Positions 17,197-30,143 of a stretch of DNA of 64,000 nucleotides are shown piece by piece. This stretch comes from Caulobacterales bacterium 32-69-10 (lineage in GTDB: Bacteria > Pseudomonadota > Alphaproteobacteria > Caulobacterales > Caulobacteraceae), in NCBI GenBank assembly GCA_002280485.1, contig NCED01000007.1, forward strand, positions 6,924-70,923, read 5' to 3'. How positions within the stretch are numbered: position 1 is the stretch's first letter; every line of letters begins with the position of its first letter. A model generated the notes under the pieces. That model was not told where the DNA came from. It did not search any database and saw nothing but the letters and a program-made list of their open reading frames with translations. The translations under genes and the position numbers were made by a program.

Positions 17197-18003
17197 ATGG
17201 CCTCCGCGGCGCCCGGGCGAATCCGCGTCGGCGTCGGCGGGTGGACCTATGAGCCGTGGCGGGGGGTGTTCTTCCCTGACAAGCTGGCCCAGGCCAAGGA
17301 GCTCGCCTATGCGAGCTCGAAGCTGACCGCCATCGAGATCAACGGCACCTACTATCGCACCCAGGCGCCCTCGACCTTCGCCAAGTGGCGGAGCGAGACC
17401 CCCGAGGGCTTCGTCTTTTCGGTCAAGGCGCTCCGCTTCACGACCAACCGCAAGGTGCTGGCCGAGGCGGGCGAGTCGGTCGGCAAGTTCGTCGGCAGCG
17501 GCCTGACCGAGCTGGGCCCCAAGCTCGGACCGATCCTGTGGCAGTTCGCCCCGACCAAGAAGTTCGATCCCCTAGACTTCGGGGCCTTCCTGGCGCTCCT
17601 GCCGCGGACGCAGGACGGCGTGGCGCTGCGTCATGCGGTCGAGGTGCGCCACGACAGCTTCCGCACCCCGGAGTTCATCGCCCTGGCCCGCAGCCACGGG
17701 GTGGCGGTGGTCTACGCCAACGGGGCCGGCTTTCCCGAGATCGCCGATCCGACGGCGGATTTCATCTACGCCCGGCTGCAGGGAACGCACGAAGCGGTGG
17801 AGACCGGCTACAAACCTGAGGAACTCGACCACTGGACGGCCGTCGCCCGCGACTGGGCGGCGGGCAAGTCGCCCGAGGGTCTGGCCTATGTCGACGAACC
17901 GCCGCCTCCGGCCGTGGCCCGCGACGCCTTCGTCTACATCATCAGCGGAGCCAAGGTGCGCAACCCGGCGGCGGCCCAGGCCCTGATCGCGCGACTGGGC
18001 TAG
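17197..18003 (+). CDS. DUF72 (YecE-like) protein
   Basis: A 268-residue TIM-barrel-like protein of the DUF72 family, of unknown enzymatic function. Family marks are RVGVGGWTYEPWRGVFFP, the EINGTYYRTQ segment, FSVKALRFTTN, ILWQFAPTKKFD and VEVRHDSF. It is tightly coupled to gshA (2-base gap). Its stop codon shares bases with the stop of the small gene on the opposite strand. Confidence 0.85.
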   Translation: MASAAPGRIRVGVGGWTYEPWRGVFFPDKLAQAKELAYASSKLTAIEINGTYYRTQAPSTFAKWRSETPEGFVFSVKALRFTTNRKVLAEAGESVGKFVGSGLTELGPKLGPILWQFAPTKKFDPLDFGAFLALLPRTQDGVALRHAVEVRHDSFRTPEFIALARSHGVAVVYANGAGFPEIADPTADFIYARLQGTHEAVETGYKPEELDHWTAVARDWAAGKSPEGLAYVDEPPPPAVARDAFVYIISGAKVRNPAAAQALIARLG

Positions 18004-18170
18004 CCCCGTGTCTCGATCTGCAGCACCCTCGGAGCCGAAGATTCGCCAGCGCTTGCGTCAGATTGAACGCGGACAGCGAACCAGAACAATCCGATGAGGA
18101 CGACGGCGAAAACCAGTCCATCCATGAGGACAACAAGTGTGCCGACAGTGTCTCGAAAGTGTTGCTTCAT
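18000..18170 (-). CDS. small single-helix membrane protein, unknown
   Basis: A 56-residue protein: a short basic N-terminus (MKQHFRDTVGT), one strong transmembrane helix (LVVLMDGLVFAVVLIGLFWF) and a polar, Ser/Arg-containing tail. ATG 18170 has an excellent ribosome site, GAGGGGGA, about four to eight bases upstream, which argues that this short frame is translated. A candidate EcfG-type promoter lies 30-55 bases upstream. I do not recognise a family. The stop codon TAG is read from the CTAG shared with the DUF72 stop. Confidence 0.6.
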   Translation of the reverse strand: MKQHFRDTVGTLVVLMDGLVFAVVLIGLFWFAVRVQSDASAGESSAPRVLQIETRG

Positions 18171-18200
18171 AGAATCCCCCTCGGATTCTGCCTTCGTCAC

Positions 18201-18225
18201 AACCTCCGGTCGCGAATAAGGTTCC
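18201..18225 (-). promoter_or_regulatory. candidate EcfG/SigT general-stress promoter
   Basis: Read on the minus strand: GGAAC (18225-18221), 16 bases, then GGTT (18204-18201). The general stress sigma factor of alphaproteobacteria recognises GGAAC-N16/17-CGTT, so only one position differs. Transcription would start about 25 bases before the small membrane protein. The rest of 18171-18367 shows no other signal. Confidence 0.45.
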
Positions 18226-18367
18226 TTCCCGCGCAAAACTTGTATGACAGTTGTCGGAGCGGCGGCCGATTCAGCCTCTCGGTCGGCCTGGATTGTGGAC
18301 GCGGAGCCCGTCGTGGCCGACTCCGACGGCGCGGCCTGGCCTTCGAGGCCTGGGAGTCGCTGAGCGG

Positions 18368-19366
18368 TTAGGCCCGTTCCGCCAGCCGCCGCAGCACCTC
18401 TTCGGCGGCCCGGTCGGTTTCCTGCAGGGGCGGGTAGGACCACCGGTAGAAGGCGCCGCCGAAGGGGCGGGCCGCGCCTCTCGCCTCCAGGTCCTCGTGG
18501 AAGCGGCGCATGCGCAGGGACTGCCCGTCCATCTTCAGGATGAAGACCGGCTTGCCGGTTGAAGCGGCGTCGGCGGCCATGTTGACCGAGTCCTCGGTGA
18601 CCGCGACGAAGTCGGCGGCGGCCAGAAAGGCGAAATAGGGATTGTCGCCGGTCCCGTCCCAGATGATCCCCGGATGGTGCGCCAGGCGCTCGGTGATCAC
18701 CGCCCGGGCCTTGTCGGGCGTGCGGCGGGAGAAGGTGAGCATCAGGGCGGCGCGCTCCTGCTCCAGGGCCTGGTCGAGCTCGGCGGCCAGGGCGGCCGCC
18801 CGCGCCGGGGTCAGGTCGAAGGCGCGTGACCGGCCGCCGATCAGCACCGCCGCGCGGGGCGTGGGCAGGGGGTCCAGGCGGGCGGCGAAGCGCTCGTAGT
18901 CGGACGCCAGCCGGGCGAGGGTGGTCTGGTTGGGGGCGCCGGTCAGGCTGAAGACATTGTCCCCGTGCACCCGGTCGTGCTTGGGCGGGATGACCAGGTC
19001 GAACAGGCCGGTGGGCAGACGGGGGTCCTGCACCTGGACCACGAAGGTCCGGCCGGCCGACCACTTGCGCATCCGGATCGACAGGGGCAGCGACGCCCGC
19101 CCCGCCGCCAGCCACAGGTCGGGCCACGGCGGCTCGATCGGGGACGCGGCCTGGGCCAGCCAGCGCCGGGGCGCGAGGTTGAGAAGGCTGGGCAGGCGTC
19201 CGGCCGCCCCGCGGTAGGCGATGCGCTTGACGGTGATCTCGGCCGGCGCGGACCGACCGATGGCCTCGGCCAGGCCCACGATCTGGTTCTCGATGCCGGA
19301 GCGGCCGTCGGAGACCGCCCAGATGCGCAAGGGGGCGCTATCCGGGCGGGCGGGGATCACATCCAC
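18368..19366 (-). CDS. ELM1/DUF1022 family protein
   Basis: A 332-residue protein of the ELM1-like family (named after the plant mitochondrial fission factor; bacterial members resemble nucleotide-sugar glycosyltransferases). Motifs are [52 protein letters not shown] and [20 protein letters not shown], the last recalling the donor-binding C-terminal lobe of GT-B enzymes. The bacterial role is not established. Its ATG overlaps the end of greA by ten bases, so the two are probably co-transcribed. Confidence 0.8.
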   Translation of the reverse strand: MDVIPARPDSAPLRIWAVSDGRSGIENQIVGLAEAIGRSAPAEITVKRIAYRGAAGRLPSLLNLAPRRWLAQAASPIEPPWPDLWLAAGRASLPLSIRMRKWSAGRTFVVQVQDPRLPTGLFDLVIPPKHDRVHGDNVFSLTGAPNQTTLARLASDYERFAARLDPLPTPRAAVLIGGRSRAFDLTPARAAALAAELDQALEQERAALMLTFSRRTPDKARAVITERLAHHPGIIWDGTGDNPYFAFLAAADFVAVTEDSVNMAADAASTGKPVFILKMDGQSLRMRRFHEDLEARGAARPFGGAFYRWSYPPLQETDRAAEEVLRRLAERA

Positions 19367-19830
19367 TCGACCTTGAGAATCTCATAGGCCTTGACGCCGG
19401 CGGGGGTCATGACCTCCACCACGTCGCCCTGTTCCTTGCCGATCATGCCGCGGGCGAGCGGCGAGGTCAGCGACAGGCGGCCCTGCTTCACGTCGGCTTC
19501 GTGCTCGCCGACGATCTGGTAGCGGGCCTCATCCTCGGTGTCCTCGTCGACCACGGTGACGGTGGCGCCGAACTTGACCTGCTTGCCCGACAGCTTCGAG
19601 ACGTCGATCACCTGAGCGCGGCTGATCTTGTCCTCGATCTCGGCGATTCGGCCTTCGATCCAGCCCTGTCGTTCCTTGGCCGCGTGGTACTCGGCGTTCT
19701 CCGACAAATCCCCATGGGCTCGCGCCTCGGAAATGGCGGAAATAACGGCCGGCCTTTCCGTGGTTTTCAAACGCTTCAGTTCTTCGTCGAGGGCCTTATA
19801 GCCCTCGGCGGTCATCGGAACTTTTTCCAT
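19357..19830 (-). CDS. greA: transcription elongation factor GreA
   Basis: A 157-residue Gre factor that rescues backtracked RNA polymerase by stimulating transcript cleavage. The N-terminal coiled coil carries the acidic tip at [20 protein letters not shown]; the C-terminal FKBP-like domain includes [20 protein letters not shown] and [19 protein letters not shown] 19830 gives the standard length; the frame extends upstream to 19896 but without family similarity. It is upstream of and overlaps the ELM1-family gene. Confidence 0.96.
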   Translation of the reverse strand: MEKVPMTAEGYKALDEELKRLKTTERPAVISAISEARAHGDLSENAEYHAAKERQGWIEGRIAEIEDKISRAQVIDVSKLSGKQVKFGATVTVVDEDTEDEARYQIVGEHEADVKQGRLSLTSPLARGMIGKEQGDVVEVMTPAGVKAYEILKVEWM

Positions 19831-20015
19831 CGCGGATTTGGTTCGCCGGTCGCCCTGTCGGAGGAGGAGGTCTATGCAAAACAGCCGTGGGCGCAAAACG
19901 GCTGGGCCAAGAGGATAGGTGGCTAAACACCAGACTGCAAGGGCGCTGCACTGCGGCGAACCCCTGCTAAGGTGCGAGCTTAACGAACGCCATCGAATTC
20001 GGGGACGCTTCGGGC

Positions 20016-20594
<579 letters not shown>

Positions 20595-20642
20595 AGGCCG
20601 CTCATCACCGGGCCGCGCCGGGATGAGCGGCCACGTCAGGTC

Positions 20643-23936
<3,294 letters not shown>

Positions 23937-24070
23937 GTGACGTCCGCGCGCGTTTGGGCGGGCAGCGCGCAGAAGCCGCGCCCGGCATTTTTGTGCTTTG
24001 GGTTAAGCGGACCGTTTAGAGGCGACGGCCGGGCGGGGCAAGCACGCAGGCGCCCCAATCCGGGCGCAGG

Positions 24071-24484
24071 TCAGGCCGCGGCGTCGCGCCGGATGCGCTT
24101 GACCATGGAGAACAGGCCGTTGGACCGCTGCATCGACAGGGCGTTGGGAAGGCCCAGCGCCTTCAGTCCCGCCTCGGCGTCGAAGGCGATGATCTCGGCC
24201 GGCGTGCGTCCCGAATAGAGGCGCAGCAGGATGGCGACGAGGCCGCGCACGATGATGGCGTCGGAATCGCCCCGGAACACCAGGGTCCCGTCGTCCTGCG
24301 GATCGGTGACCAGCCACACCTGGCTGGCGCAGCCGCGCACCTTGTTGTCCTCGGTGCGTTCGGCCTCGGACAGGGGAGCGAGGCCCTTGCCCAGGTCGAT
24401 GACGTGCTGAAGCCGCTGCTCCCAGTCGCCCAGGAGGTCGAAGTCGGCTTGGATCTCTTCGAGTTCGGCGTCGATGCTGGACAT
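24071..24484 (-). CDS. sufE: cysteine desulfuration protein SufE
   Basis: A 137-residue sulfur-acceptor protein that takes persulfide sulfur from SufS for iron-sulfur cluster assembly. The active cysteine is Cys52 in KVRGCASQVWL; other landmarks are EDNKVRG, FRGDSDAIIVRGLVAILL and SMQRSNGLFSMVKRI. It follows the unknown gene at 24494-25105 by nine bases and precedes carB by about 135 bases on the same strand. SufS and the rest of the suf genes are not in the window. Confidence 0.93.
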   Translation of the reverse strand: MSSIDAELEEIQADFDLLGDWEQRLQHVIDLGKGLAPLSEAERTEDNKVRGCASQVWLVTDPQDDGTLVFRGDSDAIIVRGLVAILLRLYSGRTPAEIIAFDAEAGLKALGLPNALSMQRSNGLFSMVKRIRRDAAA

Positions 24485-24493
24485 GGACGCTCC

Positions 24494-25105
24494 CTACGCA
24501 AGATTTTGCAGGCAGGATATCCCCCCGTCCGCCGCGAGGTCCGGGGGCGGGGCGCGCGCCGATGCAGGCGGCCGGGGCAGGTCGCCCCGAGGCGGAACGG
24601 GCGCAAGGCCCGGCAGGGCCGGCCCCTCCTCAGCAGGGTGATCCTGGAGAGGGAATGCCGATGCGGCCCAGTCCGGCGAGAGGCCGAGGTCGGCGCAGAT
24701 GCGCGCCACCATCTCGTCCATCGGCAGGTCCAGAATATCGGCGTCGTCCATTTCGGTCAGCCGCTCCCAGGCGTCCGACGACAGGCGCTCGGCTTCGTCC
24801 TCCTCGGGACGCTCGGTCTCGGCGACCCGCTCGATGCGGAGATGGATGCGGTCGCGGCGCCGGGCGGCCTCCTTGGCCCTGGCCCGGGCTTCGGCCTCGC
24901 CCAGCGCGGTCAGGTCCTTGGCCAAGCGGGACTGCAGGGCGATGGTCAGCCGCACGGCGCGGGCGGCCCGGGCGAAGGTCAGGCCGGGATCGGGGGCGTC
25001 GGCGCCCGGTGCGCCGGTTTCGGCCAGACGGGCCGCGCGGCCGGCGGCCTCGGCGATCTCCATCCCGATCTCGGTCAGGCGCGACAGCACCGCCATCTGC
25101 TGCAC
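24494..25105 (-). CDS. conserved hypothetical protein upstream of sufE
   Basis: A 203-residue soluble protein read from GTG 25105; an in-frame ATG lies three codons later. The first 70 residues form amphipathic helices rich in Ala and Arg (ARAARAVRLTIALQSRLAKD), followed by a strongly charged segment (RRRDRIHLRIERVAETERPE), an acidic motif (MDDADILDLPMDEMVARI) and a disordered Pro-rich tail. I do not recognise a family. Nine bases separate it from sufE, so it is probably in the same operon. Confidence 0.6.
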   Translation of the reverse strand: MQQMAVLSRLTEIGMEIAEAAGRAARLAETGAPGADAPDPGLTFARAARAVRLTIALQSRLAKDLTALGEAEARARAKEAARRRDRIHLRIERVAETERPEEDEAERLSSDAWERLTEMDDADILDLPMDEMVARICADLGLSPDWAASAFPLQDHPAEEGPALPGLAPVPPRGDLPRPPASARAPPPDLAADGGISCLQNLA

Positions 25106-25260
25106 GATCAGCGCCTCGCCGGCGGGCGGGGGCGGTATGACGGGGGGATGGCGGGATCGGCGGCGAACATCGGACCTAAAGCCCGCGGGGGTTCGCGGCC
25201 TTTGTCAAACGGCTGCGAGACATCGGCCGCCCGTGGTCAAGCATAGCGCACGGGGTGCGG

Positions 25261-25294
25261 GCTTCGAGACGCCGGATCATCCGGCTCCTCAGCA
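25261..25294. repeat. single unit of an interspersed palindromic repeat
   Basis: GCTTCGAGACGCCGGATCAT, then CCGGCTCCTCAGCA: nearly the same unit as the left arm of the repeat at 51853-51969 (CTTCGAGACGCCGGATTTCA, CCGGCTCCTCAGGA). The middle (CGCCGGAT-CATCCGGC) is itself a small inverted repeat. It lies between the histidine kinase and the hypothetical gene; the rest of 25106-25323 shows nothing else. Confidence 0.65.
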
Positions 25295-25323
25295 GGGCGA
25301 CCGTGCGGGGGAGGAAGGAGACT

Positions 25324-26136
25324 TCAGGCGGGCGAGACCGGCTCGGCGGCCGGCAGGCGCACGCGGGCGATGAAGCCCTGGCCGGGGGCGGACTCCAGTT
25401 TCAGCGTTCCGTCCATCGCCTGGCACAGCAGGCGCACGATCGGCAGGCCAAGCCCGGCGCCCTCGGACCGTCGGGTCAGGGGGGCCTCGCCCTGTTCGAA
25501 GGGGCGGATCAGCCGTGACAACTGGGCCGGCTCGACGCCCTCACCTTGGTCCCTGATCTCGATCCATACCGAGCGGGCGCTGAGGGTGGCGCTGATCGAG
25601 ATCTCGCCACCCTCCGGGGAAAAGGTGACGGCGTTCTGCAGCAGGTTGGTCAGGATGGTCCGCAGGGCGCGGGAATCGGCCATCACCGCGGCCACCCCGT
25701 CTGCCATGTCGGTCTTGAAGCTGAGGCCGCGGGCTCGGGCCTCGGTGTCCAAGGCGATCAGCGCCTCGTCCACCGCCGGCGTCAGCGGCTCGGGATGCAG
25801 GTCGAGGTCGGCCATGCCGGCCTCCAGGCGGGCGATCTCCATCACCTGGTTGACCAGCTTCAGCAGCTTCAGCCCGCTCTCGCGGACGATCTCGGCATGT
25901 TCGCGGTAGCGGGGCTCGTTGATCGGCCCGTAGAGTTCGCACGAGATGATCTCGGAAAAGCCGATGATCGAGTTCAACGGCGTACGCAGCTCGTGGCTGA
26001 CCATGCGCAGGAAGGAGCGCTTCAACTCGTCCTGCTCGTGCTTGCGCACAGCGGCGGCGGATGGCCCTTCGCCCCGGCGCCCTTGGGAGGGGCGACCCAG
26101 CGAACGGAGACTGTAGGAAGCCGGATTTGCGCCCAT
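25324..26136 (-). CDS. soluble sensor histidine kinase
   Basis: A 270-residue HisKA kinase without a sensor domain. The H-box is RMVSHELRTPLNSIIGF (phospho-acceptor His about residue 48), the N-box LTNLLQNAVTFSPEGG, and the G boxes IRDQGEGV and GAGLGLPIVRLL, so the catalytic core is complete. The first 40 residues are basic and lack a membrane helix, so it must take its signal from a partner or through an unseen domain. It is transcribed divergently from the broken kinase at 26304-28314, whose DHp sequence it resembles. Confidence 0.88.
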   Translation of the reverse strand: MGANPASYSLRSLGRPSQGRRGEGPSAAAVRKHEQDELKRSFLRMVSHELRTPLNSIIGFSEIISCELYGPINEPRYREHAEIVRESGLKLLKLVNQVMEIARLEAGMADLDLHPEPLTPAVDEALIALDTEARARGLSFKTDMADGVAAVMADSRALRTILTNLLQNAVTFSPEGGEISISATLSARSVWIEIRDQGEGVEPAQLSRLIRPFEQGEAPLTRRSEGAGLGLPIVRLLCQAMDGTLKLESAPGQGFIARVRLPAAEPVSPA

Positions 26137-26303
26137 GACTGTACGGATCGCTCGGTGTCGGGAGAGTAGCGTCGCACAACGGGCTTACTTTTAAGTTGCG
26201 GCGCCCAAAGCGGGGGCATGGAACTCGCGTGGCGAGTGTGCGCCCTCGCGAAAACTCACCCCTGCGGCTACAGTCCAGGCTTGCTGAGTCTCAACCCAGG
26301 ACA

Positions 26304-28314
26304 GTGTCGAGCGTTACGGTGAACGACCAGGCCGCCTCCGTTCAGCCCGCGTCGTCGCCGGCCCCGACCAGGGCCGCCGCGCCCTCGGCGCCCCTGTGGC
26401 ATCTTGGCTGGGCCGTGGGGGCCCTTGCCGCCGCCGCCGCCCTGATGGCCGCGCTCGGCGCCCTGTCGTCCTCCGTCGCCGGGGCCCTGGCCCTGGGCGC
26501 CGCCCCGGGCCTCCTGGGCTATTTCTGGCAGCCTTCGGGCCGGCAGAGGCTCGGGCTCCTCCTGGCGTGGACCGCCGCCATGGCCGCCGCCGCCGCCATC
26601 GCCGGTGGCGTCACCGGTCCGCTCGCCCTGTGGTGCGCCGCGCCCCTGCTGGCGGGCGCCCTGATCGGCAAGCCGGCCGAAGGGGTGGTGCTGTCCGCCT
26701 GCGCCGTAGCGATGATGACCCTGGTGCAACTGGCGGGCGTGGTCCCGCCCCCCCCGACCGGACCATTCGGCGTCGGCCTGGCCGCGGTCGGCCTGGTCAG
26801 CCTCGGCGGCGGCGCCGCCGCCGCCCTGGGGATCATGCTGCACCGCGCCCGCGAACGTCACGCCGCCTATGTCGCCGACCACGCCTGGATGAACGGGGTG
26901 ATGGCCGAACTGCCCTATCTCGCCCTCGCCCTGGACCGCGACGGACGCCCCGAAGCCGTCTTCGGCGCCGCCATGCCGGGGCTCGGCGTCGAGACCCTGC
27001 AGGGCGGCCTGATCCAATCGGTGGCCGAGGCCGACCGGCCGGCGGTCCAGGCCGCGCTGTGCGAAGCCCTCGATCACGGCTCCGGCGAGGCCACGTTCAG
27101 TCCGGCCGCCGAGCCGGGCCGGCGCATGGCGCTGTGCCTGCGCCGCCGGGGCGAGGAGGGGCTGGTGGCCATGGTCCGCGAGGTGGACGCCGCCGACACG
27201 TCAAGGACGGCCGACGGCGTGTGGCGCGACCAGGCCGGCACCCGCATCCAGGCCCTGGAGAACACGGTCGGCCTCGCCCGGTGGTCCCGAGACCAGGCGG
27301 TGAGCGCGCTCGGCCGGGCCGACGAGGCCCGCGCGGTCTCCGCCCTGGCGATCGCCCAGGCCGAGACCCGCATCCAGGCGCTGGAGAATAGCTACAGGCT
27401 CGTCGCCGAGGCCCGTGACGGGGCGCTGGCGGAACTGGCCGAGGCCAAGACTGCGCGTGCTGCGGCTGAGGCGGCCCGCGAGCAGGCCGACGCCGGCGCC
27501 GTGGCCAAGTCGCGCTTCCTGGCCAATATGAGCCACGAACTGCGCACCCCGCTTAACGCCATCATGGGTTTTTCCGACATCATGCGGGCGCGGATGTTCG
27601 GCGAGCTGGCGCCCAAGTACGGCGAGTACGCAGAGCTGATCCACGAGTCGGGCCGTCACCTGACCGACCTGATCAACGACGTGCTCGACATGTCCAAGAT
27701 CGAGGAAGCAGATCGTGCTCAACCTGGTCTCCAATGCGCTGAAGTTCACCCCGGCCGGCGGCTCGATCACCGTCACCCTGCAGCCGATCGCCGGGGCCCT
27801 GGAGCTGGTCGTCGCGGACACCGGCGTCGGCATCGCCAAGGAGGACCTGGACCGTCTGGGTCAGCCCTACGAGCAGGCCGGAGACGCCGAGCACAAGGCG
27901 CAGGGCACGGGCCTCGGCCTGTCGCTGGTACGCGCCTTCGCCCGCCTGCACGGCGGCGAGATGAGCATCGAGAGCGAACTGGGCGAGGGAGCGGCGGTGA
28001 CCGTGCGCCTGCCGGTGCTGCACCAGGAGGCCCCCGCGGCCGGACCTGTCGCCGCCGCGCCGGTGGAATCGGACCTGCCAGACGCCATGGGCGACGAACT
28101 CATCAGCGACGAACTCATCGAGACGCACGCCAACGGCCGCGACGTGGCCCCAGCCCCCGCCCAGCAGGATGCGCCCAGGCTGATCCGGGTCGGCGAGGAC
28201 GCCATCAACACCACGGTGATCGAGGCGGCGGGGCCGGACGGCGCTCCGCAGGCTCGGCCGGAGATGGTCGCCCGGAGCGCCGAGATCATCCCGTTGAACC
28301 TGACCCGCCTCTAA
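26304..28314 (+). pseudogene. DivJ/PleC-like histidine kinase, frame broken by an internal deletion
   Basis: The 5' part (to about 27705) encodes five or six membrane helices, a linker with two copies of a TRIQALEN-type coiled-coil unit, and a DHp domain with NMSHELRTPLNAIMGFSDIM and DLINDVLDMSKIE. The 3' part, in another frame (about 27700-28314), resumes at QIVLNLVSNALKFTP and carries DTGVGIA and GTGLGLSLV. Between the two, related kinases have roughly 50-55 residues; here they are joined directly, with a net frame change. Without frameshifting the first frame runs through unrelated sequence to 28340. The start is uncertain: GTG 26304 or 26319. Whether this is real or an assembly error cannot be seen. 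Confidence 0.65.
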
Positions 28315-28322
28315 GCGGCGCT

Positions 28323-29201
28323 CTAGCGCCGGGCGGATAGGAAGGCGCGGCCGGCGGCGAAATCGCCGACCTCGAAGGTCACGGTCTCCACCCGCTCCCG
28401 GGTGCGGGCAGGATAGATCAGTTCCAGCACCACCGCCTCGCGCGGGTCCAGCGCCTCCAGGGCGAAGGCCGCCGCCGGGGGAAAGCGGAAGACCGCCCCA
28501 CTGGCCGCGCCGTCCGGCAACAGGGCCGGGCGGGCCGGCGCCCGTTCGCTGGCCAGGAAGCTGCGGGTGACGGTCCGGGGCGGGGTGCGGCCGGCCAGAT
28601 CGGTGCGTCGCGGATCGAGATAGGCCCGCCGCGCCTTGGCGGGGTCGCGCATGATGAGGCGCGCGCCGGAGGCGGCCAGGGCGCCGGGCCAGGCCGCCAC
28701 CGCGGTCAGGGCCTCGCCGCCGGGCACGGACGCAAGGCCGAAGGACGCCTGGCCGGAGGGGCTCCGGGCCGTCTGGATCAGGCGCCAGTCGCTGGAGAAG
28801 CGCTTTTCGCCGCCCCGATCGGCGCGCCAGTCGGCGCTGTCGCCGGGAAAGCTCATGGTGCGGATGTGGCTATAGCCTTCGAAGCCCTTGCGCACCCGCT
28901 GGGCGGCCACGGCCAGATCCTTGGAGTTGCAGGGCACGGTCCGTCCGCGCGACTTGGCCCGGCGCTCGGCCGCGTCCAGGACATCCGGGTCGACGCCGGC
29001 GCGCAGGGCCGCGCCCTTGGCCTGGCGACCGGCGGCGGTCAGCGCGGCGGTTACGGAGGGCTCGAACAGCTTGCAACGCGCTCCCGCGACGCCCACCAGG
29101 GTTCGCTCGTAGAACAGGTCCGACGGGCCGGCCGCTACGGCCGGCCAGCCGGCGAGCAGGGTCAGGACGGCGGTCAGGGCCGGTGCGCGGCGTCGGTTCA
29201 T
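28323..29201 (-). CDS. exported hypothetical protein
   Basis: A 292-residue protein with a clear signal peptide (MNRRRAPALTAVLTLLAGWP, cleavage near AVAAGP). The mature part has two cysteines (ARCKLF and TVPCNSKD) that could form a disulfide, then a beta-rich region ending in RERVETVTFEVGDF. A purine-rich GAAGAGA lies upstream of ATG 29201. I do not recognise a family; similar proteins are probably limited to Caulobacterales. It converges with the broken kinase after an 8-base gap. Confidence 0.65.
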   Translation of the reverse strand: MNRRRAPALTAVLTLLAGWPAVAAGPSDLFYERTLVGVAGARCKLFEPSVTAALTAAGRQAKGAALRAGVDPDVLDAAERRAKSRGRTVPCNSKDLAVAAQRVRKGFEGYSHIRTMSFPGDSADWRADRGGEKRFSSDWRLIQTARSPSGQASFGLASVPGGEALTAVAAWPGALAASGARLIMRDPAKARRAYLDPRRTDLAGRTPPRTVTRSFLASERAPARPALLPDGAASGAVFRFPPAAAFALEALDPREAVVLELIYPARTRERVETVTFEVGDFAAGRAFLSARR

Positions 29202-29284
29202 TCGTCTCTTCAGAGCTTGAGCCGCGGGCGCGGGCGACGGACACTTAAGACCGTTCCGCTTTCGGTTCGGTTAGCGAGGGTTGT

Positions 29285-29617
29285 TTGCTTCTTTCCTCCG
29301 ATGTCTGGGTGGCGGCCCTGATCCGCCGGGCCGAACTCGGCGGCGCCTTCGCCACCGTGGCGAGGAAGGGCGACGCGCGCGCGGGCGCCGTCCTGGTCAA
29401 GGCCTACGACCAGAGCGCCAGGACAGCCCGGCTCTATGCCGAGGCCTTCGCGGGCGAGGGGGACCGGGTGTGGATGCAGCCCGTCGCCTCCACCGACGAG
29501 GCCGAGCTCGACGCCTATGTATCGCGGGCGGTGCGCATCGATCCCGACCTGTGGCTTGTGGAGATCGAAGACCGCGAAGGCCGGCATTTCCTCACCGAAA
29601 AGGTTGAGGGAAGTTAA
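29285..29617 (+). CDS. DUF1491 family protein
   Basis: A 110-residue protein of DUF1491, a small alphaproteobacterial family of unknown function. Marks are DVWVAALIRRAELGGAFATV, RKGDARAGAVLVKAY and the C-terminal DPDLWLVEIEDREGRHFLTE. There is no ATG at a sensible place; TTG 29285 is preceded by GAGGG and fits the family start. The neighbouring frame starting at 29281 is a shadow. Confidence 0.75.
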   Translation: MLLSSDVWVAALIRRAELGGAFATVARKGDARAGAVLVKAYDQSARTARLYAEAFAGEGDRVWMQPVASTDEAELDAYVSRAVRIDPDLWLVEIEDREGRHFLTEKVEGS

Positions 29618-29686
29618 CCGCGTTCTTCAACCGGACCCTAAGTCAGCTGTGACAAGTTGTGGTCAGTCGCTGCTTAGGAGTTCCGC

Positions 29687-30067
29687 TTGCTCTTCCTCAT
29701 GAATGACGCCGTGCTGACGCTCGATACCCGGTCGATGAGCCTGCCGCTGGAGGTTCAACGCTTCCGCAGCCTGTCGCTCGCGTTCGTGATCGAGCTGGGG
29801 CAGGAGCTGTTCGCCGAGGATCCCCTGTTGCCGCACAACAATCCGGAGAAGGCCGAGCGCCTGGCTCTGCTGCTGGCGGCCAAGCAACCCGAGCTGAATG
29901 CGGCCCTGTTCGTCGCCCCGGCGGCCGGCTGCGACCCCAAAGAGGTCTCCACCCGCTTCTGCGGCCTGTCGTTCGACGTCATGGCCGCGCTCTGGGCCCG
30001 CCAGGAAGAAGGCGCCCTCAATCCCGTCACCGCCGACCGCGAGGTCTGGCGCCGGATGGCGGCGTAG
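29687..30067 (+). CDS. small conserved hypothetical protein
   Basis: A 126-residue, probably helical soluble protein. TTG 29687 has AGGAG seven bases upstream; the next in-frame ATG (29699) has a poorer spacing, so TTG is preferred. Features are SLPLEVQRFRSLSLAFVIEL, ALLLAAKQPELNAALFVAPA and two Cys (AGCDPKE, TRFCGLSF). No family recognised. It lies 70 bases after DUF1491 and 76 before prfC. Confidence 0.55.
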   Translation: MLFLMNDAVLTLDTRSMSLPLEVQRFRSLSLAFVIELGQELFAEDPLLPHNNPEKAERLALLLAAKQPELNAALFVAPAAGCDPKEVSTRFCGLSFDVMAALWARQEEGALNPVTADREVWRRMAA

Positions 30068-30143
30068 CGGGTCCGAAAGCCGAGGTCGCCCCGCACCCTC
30101 GCGGCGTGACATCCGAGCGCTCCCGGGCTAAGCCCGCGCGCCC

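Noticed and set aside
18063..18371. Forward open frames in the DUF72-ELM1 gap
   Set aside because: No ribosome site and no protein-like features; the minus strand has the better small gene.
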